A DNA stretch of 64,000 nucleotides, taken from the NCBI GenBank assembly GCA_022819745.1, contig JAJEGS010000007.1, positions 34,731 to 98,730 on the forward strand, read 5' to 3'. A program made the position numbers and the translations under genes. Under the pieces are notes generated by a model. That model ran no database searches. It saw nothing but the letters and a program-made list of their open reading frames with translations, and was not told the origin of the DNA. This document shows, one piece after another, positions 14,886-22,532 of this stretch (position 1 is the stretch's first letter; each line of letters begins with the position of its first letter). Origin of the DNA: Candidatus Latescibacterota bacterium. Its GTDB lineage: Bacteria > Latescibacterota > UBA2968 > UBA8231.

Positions 14886-16478
14886 TCACTCCTCCATCAC
14901 ATACCCCACACGTGGATGACGGCACCATTGGCTGCCGACTCGCGGCGGTGGAACACTTTTTCTGCCCAATCTCCTTCGCCCCGGTCGAAGATCACCAGAT
15001 GCCCCGCTTCTGCTTCGCACCGATCCATGTAAGCCGCGGTCTGTTCCATGTTCCAACCCCGTGGCAACCGTCTGCTCTAAGCTCTTGTGCAGTAGCTTGC
15101 ACTCGACGACGAACCGACGCTTCTGCTCGCCCTGCGGCCACACGATCAGTAAGTCCGTCCGCATCCGACCCAAGCCATACTCCCGCTCAATTCGACCGCC
15201 GCTATTCACAACGCGCTGTAAAAACGCCTGAAGCAGAAGCTGTGGCCCCGCTTCCTTGTACGCGAACCGCTCAACCCAGTGCTCGGAATGCTCGCGGAAG
15301 AACGCCTGAAACGCCGCCAACAACTCGACCACGTCCAAGCCGCCCTCGGCATCGACATACCAAGCCGTTTCTTGCTCAAACTCCTCTTGCACCACCCACG
15401 TCAGTTCGCGCGGCACCACTTCCGCGTAGATCGGATTGGCGATGCGATACGGGCGATCCTGCGCCACCAGCCCCAGATCCCGCACATACTCAATGTCGCG
15501 GTCGGTGAAGTGGCGCACTTCGCCGCCGCTCAAGAGCGGTTCAACCACCCGCCGCACCCGCTCCTCCTTGAGCTTGTCGGCCAACTGGTCCAGATGCGTC
15601 TCGCGCCGCAGGATCAGTTGCTCTTGCGCCGCAAGGATAGCTTCGGCGGAGACCGGCCGATGCCATGCTTCGGCGAATTCGCCGCGAAAACAGGCTTCGT
15701 CGGCCAGCGCATTGACCAGCCACGGCTGCCCTTGCGTCTGCGTCCAAACCGTGTCCAGCGCCTCGTCAGCAAACACCTGCCCCGTCTCTGCGGTGTGCTG
15801 CCCGAGCAACGTCAATACCTCCTCCCGTGGAAAATCGCCCAGCCGCAGCGACTGCGCCTTAATATTGAACGCACTGCCGCCGGCGATAATCGCATTCTCC
15901 GCGGTGGATTGAATGCGATAGTCGCGCACATCGCGCACCCCGCACAGCACCACGCTCTGCGGAAATCCCTCCGGCCGCAAATCGTACCCCGAACGCAACT
16001 GACGGAGCACCGACAGCAGCGAATCGCCGATAAGGGCGTCGATCTCGTCGATGAGCAGCACCAGCGGTTTGGGGCTCGCCTCCGACCAGCGCGTCAATGC
16101 CTCCTGCAACGCAATACCCGGTCCAACCTCGGCAAGGATACCCGACCAGACTTTGCCTAAAAATTCGTCGCCCAACGTCAAACGCGCCCGCGACGCCAAC
16201 CCGGCCAACAAGGTGCGCATGACCTGCTCCACATCTTCGCGCAGAGCCTGCCCACTTTCCACATTGACGTACACGCAGCGATAGACCCCTTCGGCATTGA
16301 GCAGATCGCGCAACGCCAGCAGGGCCGAAGTCTTGCCCGTTTGCCGCGGCGCATAGAGGACGAAGTACTTTTTTTGCTGAATGAGGGTCAGCACCCCGTC
16401 CAGATTCAAGCGGTCCAACGGCGGGATGTGATAGTGCTCTTCAGACCGAACCGGACCAGCCGTGTTAAAAAAACGCAT
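14886..16478 (-). CDS. AAA-type ATPase of the AAA-like/PD-(D/E)XK family with frameshifted C-terminus
   Basis: The ATG at 16478 has AAGGAG upstream. The 530-residue frame shows a Walker A (APRQTGKTSAL), a Walker B (LVLLIDEIDAL) and a sensor-like region. A C-terminal nuclease-like segment contains RTDLLIVWPQ and FVVECKLLHKS, which fits the E-x-K core of a PD-(D/E)XK fold. After TVATGLE (near 15052) the reading becomes Arg/Gly/Ser-rich nonsense. In the next frame the expected continuation appears (QTAAYMDRCEAEAGHLV, FDRGEGDWAEKVFHRR, ending VWGM at a TGA at 14897-14899). An exact 7-bp tandem duplication causes the shift, so about 50 C-terminal residues are lost or replaced. These ATPases are common in environmental genomes and their role is unknown. 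Confidence 0.8.
   Translation of the reverse strand: MRFFNTAGPVRSEEHYHIPPLDRLNLDGVLTLIQQKKYFVLYAPRQTGKTSALLALRDLLNAEGVYRCVYVNVESGQALREDVEQVMRTLLAGLASRARLTLGDEFLGKVWSGILAEVGPGIALQEALTRWSEASPKPLVLLIDEIDALIGDSLLSVLRQLRSGYDLRPEGFPQSVVLCGVRDVRDYRIQSTAENAIIAGGSAFNIKAQSLRLGDFPREEVLTLLGQHTAETGQVFADEALDTVWTQTQGQPWLVNALADEACFRGEFAEAWHRPVSAEAILAAQEQLILRRETHLDQLADKLKEERVRRVVEPLLSGGEVRHFTDRDIEYVRDLGLVAQDRPYRIANPIYAEVVPRELTWVVQEEFEQETAWYVDAEGGLDVVELLAAFQAFFREHSEHWVERFAYKEAGPQLLLQAFLQRVVNSGGRIEREYGLGRMRTDLLIVWPQGEQKRRFVVECKLLHKSLEQTVATGLEHGTDRGLHGSVRSRSGASGDLRPGRRRLGRKSVPPPRVGSQWCRHPRVGYVMEE
15042..15055 (-). repeat. Exact 7-bp tandem duplication causing a frameshift in the ATPase gene
   Basis: TGTTCCA occurs twice back to back. 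Removing one copy restores TTG GAA CAG ACC on the minus strand, which continues the protein in frame to a natural stop at 14897. Confidence 0.85.
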
Positions 16479-16643
16479 CGCGATCTCCTTGAGGCTTCTA
16501 AAGGCTTTCGTCGTTGCCCGCGTCCGAGAAGTTGGTTATTGCAACTCATCAGATCAATCCTTCCTTTCGCAGGGTTCCAAGATTGTTCTATACTAACATC
16601 ATGGATACATTCACAGCAATTTAGCTCTAAGGCATCTAAAGCA

Positions 16644-17876
16644 ATGAAAATCAAATCCATCGACCTAGTCCGCATCCAACGCCCCGACGGCCCTTCGCTC
16701 CGCGCCCGTTCTCAAGCCGGCTCGACGCTTTCGGCTTCGACGGCCCCGGCCCAACAGAGCCAACCCCGCCGCAAGGCTTGGCCCACCGAAATCGAAGTAG
16801 CCAATCCGATGTCGCGCTTCCCTCGCTTCAAGCCCCGGCGTCAACTCTACGGTGCCCGGCAATGGCCCGGCTTCGCAGTCAAAGTAACAGCCGAGGACGG
16901 TACTTGGGGCTTGGGCACGGCGGCTGGTCGGCCCACTGCTGCGGTCATCGAAGACGCCTTCGCCCACATCCTCATAGGCGAAGACTGCCTAGCCATCGAC
17001 AAGTTGTGGGATATGATGTTCCGCGTCTCCAAACCCTTCGGCACCGTCGGCATTGCCACTGTTGCCATCAGCGCCGTGGACCTAGCGCTGTGGGATCTGG
17101 CCGGCAAGCTGCAGCAAAAGCCCGTGTACCAACTCATCGGCGGCCCAGCCCGCGAGCGCATCTTCACCTACGCCACCGGCGACGATGTCGATTGGTACCG
17201 CGAGTTGGGCTTCCACGCCTTCAAACTCCCCTGCCAGTACGGCCCTGCCGACGGCCTGTGGGGCCTAGACCAGAACGAGCGGCGAGTTGCCGAAGTCCGC
17301 GAGTTGATCGGCGACGACTGCGAACTGATGCTCGACTGCTACATGGCCTTTGACGTCGAATACAGCGTCCGCCTAGCCGAGCGCCTCAGACCCTACAAGT
17401 TGCGCTGGCTGGAGGAGTGCCTGATCCCCGAAGACATCAAAAGTCACATCAAACTCAAAGAGTGCCTACCCTGGCAAACGCTGGCCAGCGGCGAACACTT
17501 CTACACGCACTACCCCTACCAACAGATGATCGAGCACCGCGCCCTCGACGTGCTGCAACCCGATATCCACTGGGTCGGCGGGCTGACCGCCTGTATCAAA
17601 ATCTGCCACATGGCCGAGGCCGCTGGCCTCGAAGTCTGCCTCCACGGCGGCGGGCGCGACCCCTATGGCCAGCACTTGACTTGGGCAATGCCCAACACGC
17701 CCTGGGGCGAATACTACATCGGCTCAGATCCGGGGATTCCGCTGGAGGAAGTAGCCGAGCCGGGAGCGCTGGTGCCCAAAGACAGCTATCTGGAATTTGC
17801 GCCGCGCGGACCGGGCTTTGATCTAGGGATCGAGGAGGATTGGCTGGTGCCATTCGGGTATAGGTCGCTTGTCTAG
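16644..17876 (+). CDS. Enolase-superfamily sugar-acid dehydratase, L-rhamnonate dehydratase-like
   Basis: The ATG at 16644 (MKIKSIDLVRIQRPDG) is preferred. The frame is open back to 16341, but that part is antisense to the ATPase gene. The 410-residue product resembles L-rhamnonate dehydratase in the blocks ANPMSRF, AVDLALWDLAGK, PVYQLIGG, TYATG, MLDCYMAFDVEYS and LRWLEECLIPED. Further matches are SGEHFYTH, DVLQPDIHWVGGLT and NTPWGEYY. The metal ligands (Asp in MLDC, Glu in EEC, Glu in SGEH) and a histidine in LHGGG are present. These enzymes dehydrate acid sugars to 2-keto-3-deoxy acids. Exact substrate specificity is uncertain. No rhamnose operon partner is adjacent. Confidence 0.82.
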   Translation: MKIKSIDLVRIQRPDGPSLRARSQAGSTLSASTAPAQQSQPRRKAWPTEIEVANPMSRFPRFKPRRQLYGARQWPGFAVKVTAEDGTWGLGTAAGRPTAAVIEDAFAHILIGEDCLAIDKLWDMMFRVSKPFGTVGIATVAISAVDLALWDLAGKLQQKPVYQLIGGPARERIFTYATGDDVDWYRELGFHAFKLPCQYGPADGLWGLDQNERRVAEVRELIGDDCELMLDCYMAFDVEYSVRLAERLRPYKLRWLEECLIPEDIKSHIKLKECLPWQTLASGEHFYTHYPYQQMIEHRALDVLQPDIHWVGGLTACIKICHMAEAAGLEVCLHGGGRDPYGQHLTWAMPNTPWGEYYIGSDPGIPLEEVAEPGALVPKDSYLEFAPRGPGFDLGIEEDWLVPFGYRSLV

Positions 17877-17890
17877 ACGACCGATTTTGC

Positions 17891-17912
17891 GTATCTAATC
17901 TCTTGTAGATAC
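17891..17912. promoter_or_regulatory. Inverted repeat upstream of the first A/B cassette
   Basis: GTATCTA and TAGATAC are separated by 8 bases, 22 bp before the A1 start codon. It could be an operator or part of a 5' UTR hairpin. There is no equivalent I could see before A2 or A3. Confidence 0.3.
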
Positions 17913-17934
17913 CTGTCTCCCGAGAATCCTGCCC

Positions 17935-19947
17935 ATGCGCCGCGTCTTTGCCATCCTCTTTTCGTTTCTGCTACCCAGCGTTCTGTCGGCGCAAATAAGC
18001 ACTTGGCAGCTCGGCGGCAGCGACGGCCTTGCATGGTCGGCGAGCGATTCGGTGCGCATCTTCATCGACTTCGATTCCGCTCCTAGGGCCATCCAGCCCA
18101 TCTACCTCACCTCGGCCCAAACCGTCTTTTCTCACCTCGACAACTGGTCCCCGTGGAAATTTCCCCGCGAAATCGGCTACATCGATGGCCAGCGACCCCG
18201 CGCTTGGAAGCATGGCTTGGGCGACTCGCGCACCGTCCACAATGCCACGTACCTAGTCGATGGCGACAGCACCACCTACAATCCCCCGTCTTCGGACCTG
18301 CGGAACTTCGATTGGTTTACCTTTGACGTGGCGGTGCCCGTCCCGGCCACCCGCTTCGGCTTTTTCACGCCACCGCGTGGGTTCCGCTCGGATGGCACCC
18401 CGCTGGCCGAAGATGCGGTCCCCGCCTTTGAAGTAAGCGTCGCCACCGAACCCGATCCCGAATGGCATGGGCACAACAGCTACGCACGCATTGGCCCGCT
18501 CATCGCCGACGTCGCCGAAAACCTGTCCCCCACCGTGCAAATCGACCTGCCTCGCCAATACGTCCGCTTCATCCGCTGGCGGCGCAACGAGTCGGTACTC
18601 GATCCGACCTTGGTCATCCAAGAGAATTCGCTGTCGGGTCAAGCGCGGCCGGGGACCATCGGCGACTTTGAACTCTACGCCCACGGGGTCCCACAGCGCG
18701 TGCTATATCTATCCAAAATCATCGACCTAGGCGCGGAAGTGAACTTCGGCCGGCTGTTCTGGTCGGCGACTTCCATGCGAATGGCGGGCGGTGCCTTGGT
18801 CCCGGATCCCGCAGCGGCTGTTGGGCTACGCGTCGAGGTGCGCACCGGTAGGGATCAAGACCCCAACATCTACCGCGAATTCGACGACAAGGGCCGCGAA
18901 GTCGAAGTCTCGCGCCAGCGTTACGAGTTCGAACTCAAGGAGTCTCAAGGCTACGGCTACGTCGCCAGCGATCGGCCTGGGGTCCGCGCGTCCGTGGCCT
19001 ACGATGAGGACCACTGGACCTTTTGGTCGCCCGCCTTCACCGCGTCTGGCCAGCCGCTCAACCTACACAGCGGCTCCCATATCCAAGTCAAAATCACCCT
19101 CGACAGCGCGGATTTCGACGCCTTTACGCGCTTAGATTCGCTGTGGGTCGAGCAGGCACCGCTCCTGGCGCGCCAGATCGTCGGCGAAGTCGCCCGCCTC
19201 GACGACCCGCAACCGAGCGGTTTCACCGAAGTGGCCCTAGGGCAGGCGACGAGCTTTAGCTACGATATTCGCGCCGACTTTGCTGCCTCCGAGTCGGGCT
19301 TCGACGCGCTGCGCATCCGCACCGGCAGCCGAGTCCACCTTCAGACGCTGGCAATGGGCGATCCCTTGGTGCCCGTCGAGCCTCGCCGGGTCGAGATCAA
19401 CGACGACGAATTCCTCATCGAGTTGCCCGAGCGGGTCCACGCCGCCAACAACGCGCCCATCCGCATCGAGTTCACGACCGATGTCTTCGTCTTCGCCACG
19501 ACCTTCGAAGGAGAGGCTATCGACACCGCGACCGAACTCCTACCCCAACCCATCCGGGGCGGCGATGCCACAGCCGCCGTATCAACCAATAGTCTGCGCG
19601 TACTGAGTGCAAAAAGCGGTTCTGTCAACGCAATCCAGAACCTGCGCTTTTCAACACCGGTCTTGACCCCCAACGGCGACCGTGTAAACGACCTAGTCCA
19701 GGTCTCCTACTCCCTCTTCCGCCTACCTGCCAGCGTACCCGTCGAACTGCGGGCCTATTCTCTGGACGGCCGACAAGTCGCCCGCCTGTCGTTTGCGCCG
19801 CAGGCTGCCGGACCGCAGCGCCTTAGCTGGGACGGACGCGACGCCCAAGGACAGCTCCTACCACCCGGCCTCTACCTGCTCGAAGTAGGGCTGCAATCCG
19901 ACGAGATCAGCGAACGCCTGCTGCGTCCGCTGGGCATTGCCTACTAA
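17935..19947 (+). CDS. Cassette protein A1: secreted discoidin-like protein with FlgD-like C-terminal domain
   Basis: The 670-residue protein has a signal peptide (MRRVFAILFSFLLPSVLSAQ) and then the A-family opening WQLGGSDGLAWS. A discoidin-like unit lies at about residues 90-240 (LVDGDSTTYNPP, FTFDVAVPVPATRFGFFTP). A middle region (IIDLGAEVNFGRLFWSA, GVRASVAYDEDHWTFWSPAF, FDAFTRLDSLWVEQAPLLA) looks like stacked beta domains. The C-terminus has LTPNGDRVND, a FlgD-Ig-like fold (YSLDGRQVARL, SWDGRDAQGQLLPPGLYLLEV) and the terminal tail LGIAY. No catalytic motif is visible. A1 is followed 1 bp later by B1. Surface adhesion or scaffold is inference only. Confidence 0.85.
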   Translation: MRRVFAILFSFLLPSVLSAQISTWQLGGSDGLAWSASDSVRIFIDFDSAPRAIQPIYLTSAQTVFSHLDNWSPWKFPREIGYIDGQRPRAWKHGLGDSRTVHNATYLVDGDSTTYNPPSSDLRNFDWFTFDVAVPVPATRFGFFTPPRGFRSDGTPLAEDAVPAFEVSVATEPDPEWHGHNSYARIGPLIADVAENLSPTVQIDLPRQYVRFIRWRRNESVLDPTLVIQENSLSGQARPGTIGDFELYAHGVPQRVLYLSKIIDLGAEVNFGRLFWSATSMRMAGGALVPDPAAAVGLRVEVRTGRDQDPNIYREFDDKGREVEVSRQRYEFELKESQGYGYVASDRPGVRASVAYDEDHWTFWSPAFTASGQPLNLHSGSHIQVKITLDSADFDAFTRLDSLWVEQAPLLARQIVGEVARLDDPQPSGFTEVALGQATSFSYDIRADFAASESGFDALRIRTGSRVHLQTLAMGDPLVPVEPRRVEINDDEFLIELPERVHAANNAPIRIEFTTDVFVFATTFEGEAIDTATELLPQPIRGGDATAAVSTNSLRVLSAKSGSVNAIQNLRFSTPVLTPNGDRVNDLVQVSYSLFRLPASVPVELRAYSLDGRQVARLSFAPQAAGPQRLSWDGRDAQGQLLPPGLYLLEVGLQSDEISERLLRPLGIAY

Positions 19948-19948
19948 A

Positions 19949-22294
19949 ATGCGCTTCCTCGTTACCTGTGCAGCTTGGCTCGCTTTGCCGACCATTTCCG
20001 GCTGGGCTGAAATGCTGAGTTTCGACAGCGCAGAAAAATGGCAAAGCTGGACCATGCCTGCCGGGCTGGTACAGGTGGATGCAGAGGGCGTGCTGCGCCT
20101 GACCAAATACCGCAAGGAAGTGGACGCCATCCGCGACGCCCATCTCTTCACCCATTCCACTCAAAAACGCGGCGAAGTGGCAGGCGGAATCTGGCAGGCC
20201 GGCAGTGGAAGCGCGACAGCCACAAACGCCATCGACGGCGATCCCGCGACCTTCTGGCAACCCGACCCGGCTGACGAAATCAAAAATTGGTTCCTCGATA
20301 TCGACTTGGGCCGCGCCGTACTCGCCCGCCACATTCGCCTGACCTTCCCCGACCAAGAGGGTGCCCGCCCGCTGCGGCAGTTCACCGTCTATGGCACCAC
20401 CGGGGCGCGCATCCAAGCCACGGCCGATGTCTTCAAATACGATCCAGTCTATCGCACCACCCTGCCCAACCGCGCCACCTCCCTGACCATTCCCCTTGAG
20501 TACCCGACCGCCGACACCGTCCTGACCGTCGATCCAGCTATGGTCATTGATCGCACCTTTGAAAACCGCTACCAAGTGATTCAGTACATCAGTATCGTCG
20601 TCGAAGACCAGAGCCCAGATGCGGCGCTCGCCGAAGTCGAAGTACTCACCGTGGGCGACAATATCAGCATCGGCACTGCCGAGCGCGGCACCTTCCTCAA
20701 CGGTACCGTAGCCGCCGCCCCCAACAACCTCTTTGACGCCGATATCAACACCACTAACCTCATCACCTCTGGGCGTGGCGACCAAGGTTGGGAGAAGGCC
20801 GGCACTTGGTTTTACGTCGATCTAGGGGCCGTGTTCTTCGTCGATGAACTGTTCCTCTACGTACTCCAACCTTTTGAGGGCACTGCGGGCTATCACCGAG
20901 GCTCGGCTGGCCCAGGTCACAACATCCTAGTCTCGGACGGCTCGCTGAGCGTGGGTACTTCCCTGCCTGTACCTGCGCCGCTCGACTACAGTGAACTGCT
21001 CACGCACGTCAACCCCAAGGCGGATGGCCTCTATCGCATACGCTATAAATTCAGACCGCGCAAGATGCGCTATATGTTCTGGCACGGCCTGACCGACCGC
21101 GATTGGCAAGAATCCAAATGGGGCGAGTTCATGCTGTTCTCTCCAGGCTATCCCGCTCAAGTCTCACTGCGTTCCGGCTTTATTGACCTCGGCCAGATCA
21201 CCGGCGATGAGCGGCCCAAAGTCATCAAGGCTCTGCACTGGGACGCCGACTTGCCTCCAGCAGCCAGAATGCAACTGCGCTCGCGTTCGGGCAACGCGTT
21301 GGCACCGGTCTTTACGTTCCACAACAAGATCGGCGAAGAGATCACCGAAGAAAAATGGAACAGCTCGCCCAAAGTGCTGCGCGGTGCCATCGACACCGCG
21401 CTAGTCGTCGGCGAGGACTGGGACGCTTGGAGCAATGTGTACCAGTTTTCCGGCGAAACCTTTAAATCGGCCAGCCCGCGTCGCTTCGTGCAACTGGAGC
21501 TAATTCTCGCCACCGACCACCCCGAGGTCGCGCCCACAGTCAACGAGCTGTCGATTGAATTCGACGACGCGCTGCTCCAGACTGCCCGCGGACGCATCGA
21601 GCCGCGCAGTGCTCCACCCAACGAGGAGACGGCCTTCACCTATACCCTATTGCCCAGCGCTGGCTCCGATGACATCGGCTTCGACCTAATGCGCTTCGAC
21701 CTGCCGGGTCCGATCAATCTGCCCAGCGTGAGCGTGGAAAAGGGCGCAGAAACCATCTCGGCGGCGGCTTCCCTGCGCGGAGACTCCCTGCTCATCGCTT
21801 TACCCGAGCCGGTCAGAGACGATTCGGTCCGCGTCCACTTTACCACCCGTATAGTGCGCAATGCCACGCTCTTTGCGTTGGACTTAGGCTCCAGCGCGCA
21901 TCCGGGCCTCTGGCAGTCGGTCGAACCGGCTGCCCGCCGCGCCAACATCGTCATGCTGCCCGAACTGACCAGTAGCAGCCAGCTCATCGCCGACTTCTTC
22001 ATCTCCTCGCCGACACTCACGCCCAATGGCGACGGTATCAACGACCGGCTGGAGGTGCAGTTCGTCGTCCTTAAAGCCGAAGGCCGCGAACCGCGCGTGG
22101 AAGTTTTCGACCTCGCCGGGCGCAAAGTAGCCGTTCTCACTCCAGTCGCCGAGGGTTTGCACCACCTCTTCACTTGGGACGGCACTCAGGCCAGTAGCAC
22201 AGTCGTAGAGCCTGGCATCTACGTCCTGCGCGTCGATCTCGGTGCCGACGCTGGTGACGATACGGTCCTGCATACCATCGCTGTCGCCTATTAG
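19949..22294 (+). CDS. Cassette protein B1: secreted double-discoidin protein with gliding-type C-terminal domain
   Basis: The ATG at 19949, one base after the A1 stop, opens a signal peptide (MRFLVTCAAWLALPTISGWA). An in-frame TTG at 19937 is less likely. The 781-residue product begins MLSFDSAEKWQSW. It has a discoidin (F5/8 type C) unit around residues 75-160 (AIDGDPATFWQPD, WFLDIDLGRAVLARHIRLTF). A second related unit follows around 245-340 (LFDADINTTN, WFYVDLGAVFFVDELFLY). A conserved middle follows (KVIKALHWDADLPP, RSRSGNALAPVF, EDWDAWSNVYQFSG). The C-terminus carries LTPNGDGINDRLEVQF, VEVFDLAGRKVAVL and the tail IAVAY. The middle-to-C-terminal plan matches A proteins, so A and B are distant paralogues. 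Confidence 0.85.
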   Translation: MRFLVTCAAWLALPTISGWAEMLSFDSAEKWQSWTMPAGLVQVDAEGVLRLTKYRKEVDAIRDAHLFTHSTQKRGEVAGGIWQAGSGSATATNAIDGDPATFWQPDPADEIKNWFLDIDLGRAVLARHIRLTFPDQEGARPLRQFTVYGTTGARIQATADVFKYDPVYRTTLPNRATSLTIPLEYPTADTVLTVDPAMVIDRTFENRYQVIQYISIVVEDQSPDAALAEVEVLTVGDNISIGTAERGTFLNGTVAAAPNNLFDADINTTNLITSGRGDQGWEKAGTWFYVDLGAVFFVDELFLYVLQPFEGTAGYHRGSAGPGHNILVSDGSLSVGTSLPVPAPLDYSELLTHVNPKADGLYRIRYKFRPRKMRYMFWHGLTDRDWQESKWGEFMLFSPGYPAQVSLRSGFIDLGQITGDERPKVIKALHWDADLPPAARMQLRSRSGNALAPVFTFHNKIGEEITEEKWNSSPKVLRGAIDTALVVGEDWDAWSNVYQFSGETFKSASPRRFVQLELILATDHPEVAPTVNELSIEFDDALLQTARGRIEPRSAPPNEETAFTYTLLPSAGSDDIGFDLMRFDLPGPINLPSVSVEKGAETISAAASLRGDSLLIALPEPVRDDSVRVHFTTRIVRNATLFALDLGSSAHPGLWQSVEPAARRANIVMLPELTSSSQLIADFFISSPTLTPNGDGINDRLEVQFVVLKAEGREPRVEVFDLAGRKVAVLTPVAEGLHHLFTWDGTQASSTVVEPGIYVLRVDLGADAGDDTVLHTIAVAY

Positions 22295-22321
22295 GGTCTC
22301 CCATCCAGCGGCAATTATTTA

Positions 22322-22458
22322 ACTGACGTTACGCATTGTAGGGGCAACCCTCGTGGTTGCCCTCGTCGGATCCCACTGGCTGAATACGCGGTGTTGCATG
22401 GGCGCCCACAAGGGACGCCCCTACACCTGTCGGTTCGGCCCAGATGCGTAACATCAGT
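22322..22458. mobile_element. MITE-like element with 15-bp terminal inverted repeats
   Basis: The left end ACTGACGTTACGCAT (22322-22336) and right end ATGCGTAACATCAGT (22444-22458) are inverted repeats with one mismatch. A direct repeat ATTTA flanks both sides (22317-22321 and 22459-22463), as expected for a 5-bp target duplication. The inside holds a second, degenerate inverted pair beginning TGTAGGGGC and ending GCCCCTACA. The 137-bp unit has no coding capacity and would need a transposase supplied elsewhere. Confidence 0.75.
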
Positions 22459-22532
22459 ATTTAATTCGGCGCACAGCCCTTTTTGCGTTATCTTCCCGCT
22501 AGCATTTCACCTCAGCGGAGGCACGATGCCCG

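Noticed and set aside
15279..16160. 293-codon open frame on the plus strand
   Set aside because: It is entirely antisense to the AAA ATPase gene, whose Walker motifs and conserved text leave no doubt about the coding strand. GC-rich codon use opens such shadow frames.
16341..16643. In-frame N-terminal extension of the enolase-superfamily gene
   Set aside because: This part overlaps the ATPase gene on the other strand, lacks enolase-family similarity, and the ATG at 16644 begins the expected N-terminal strand.
19907..20785. 292-codon open frame on the minus strand
   Set aside because: It is the mirror of cassette gene B1; the protein is low-complexity Gly/Val text without motifs, and the plus-strand paralogues are conserved.
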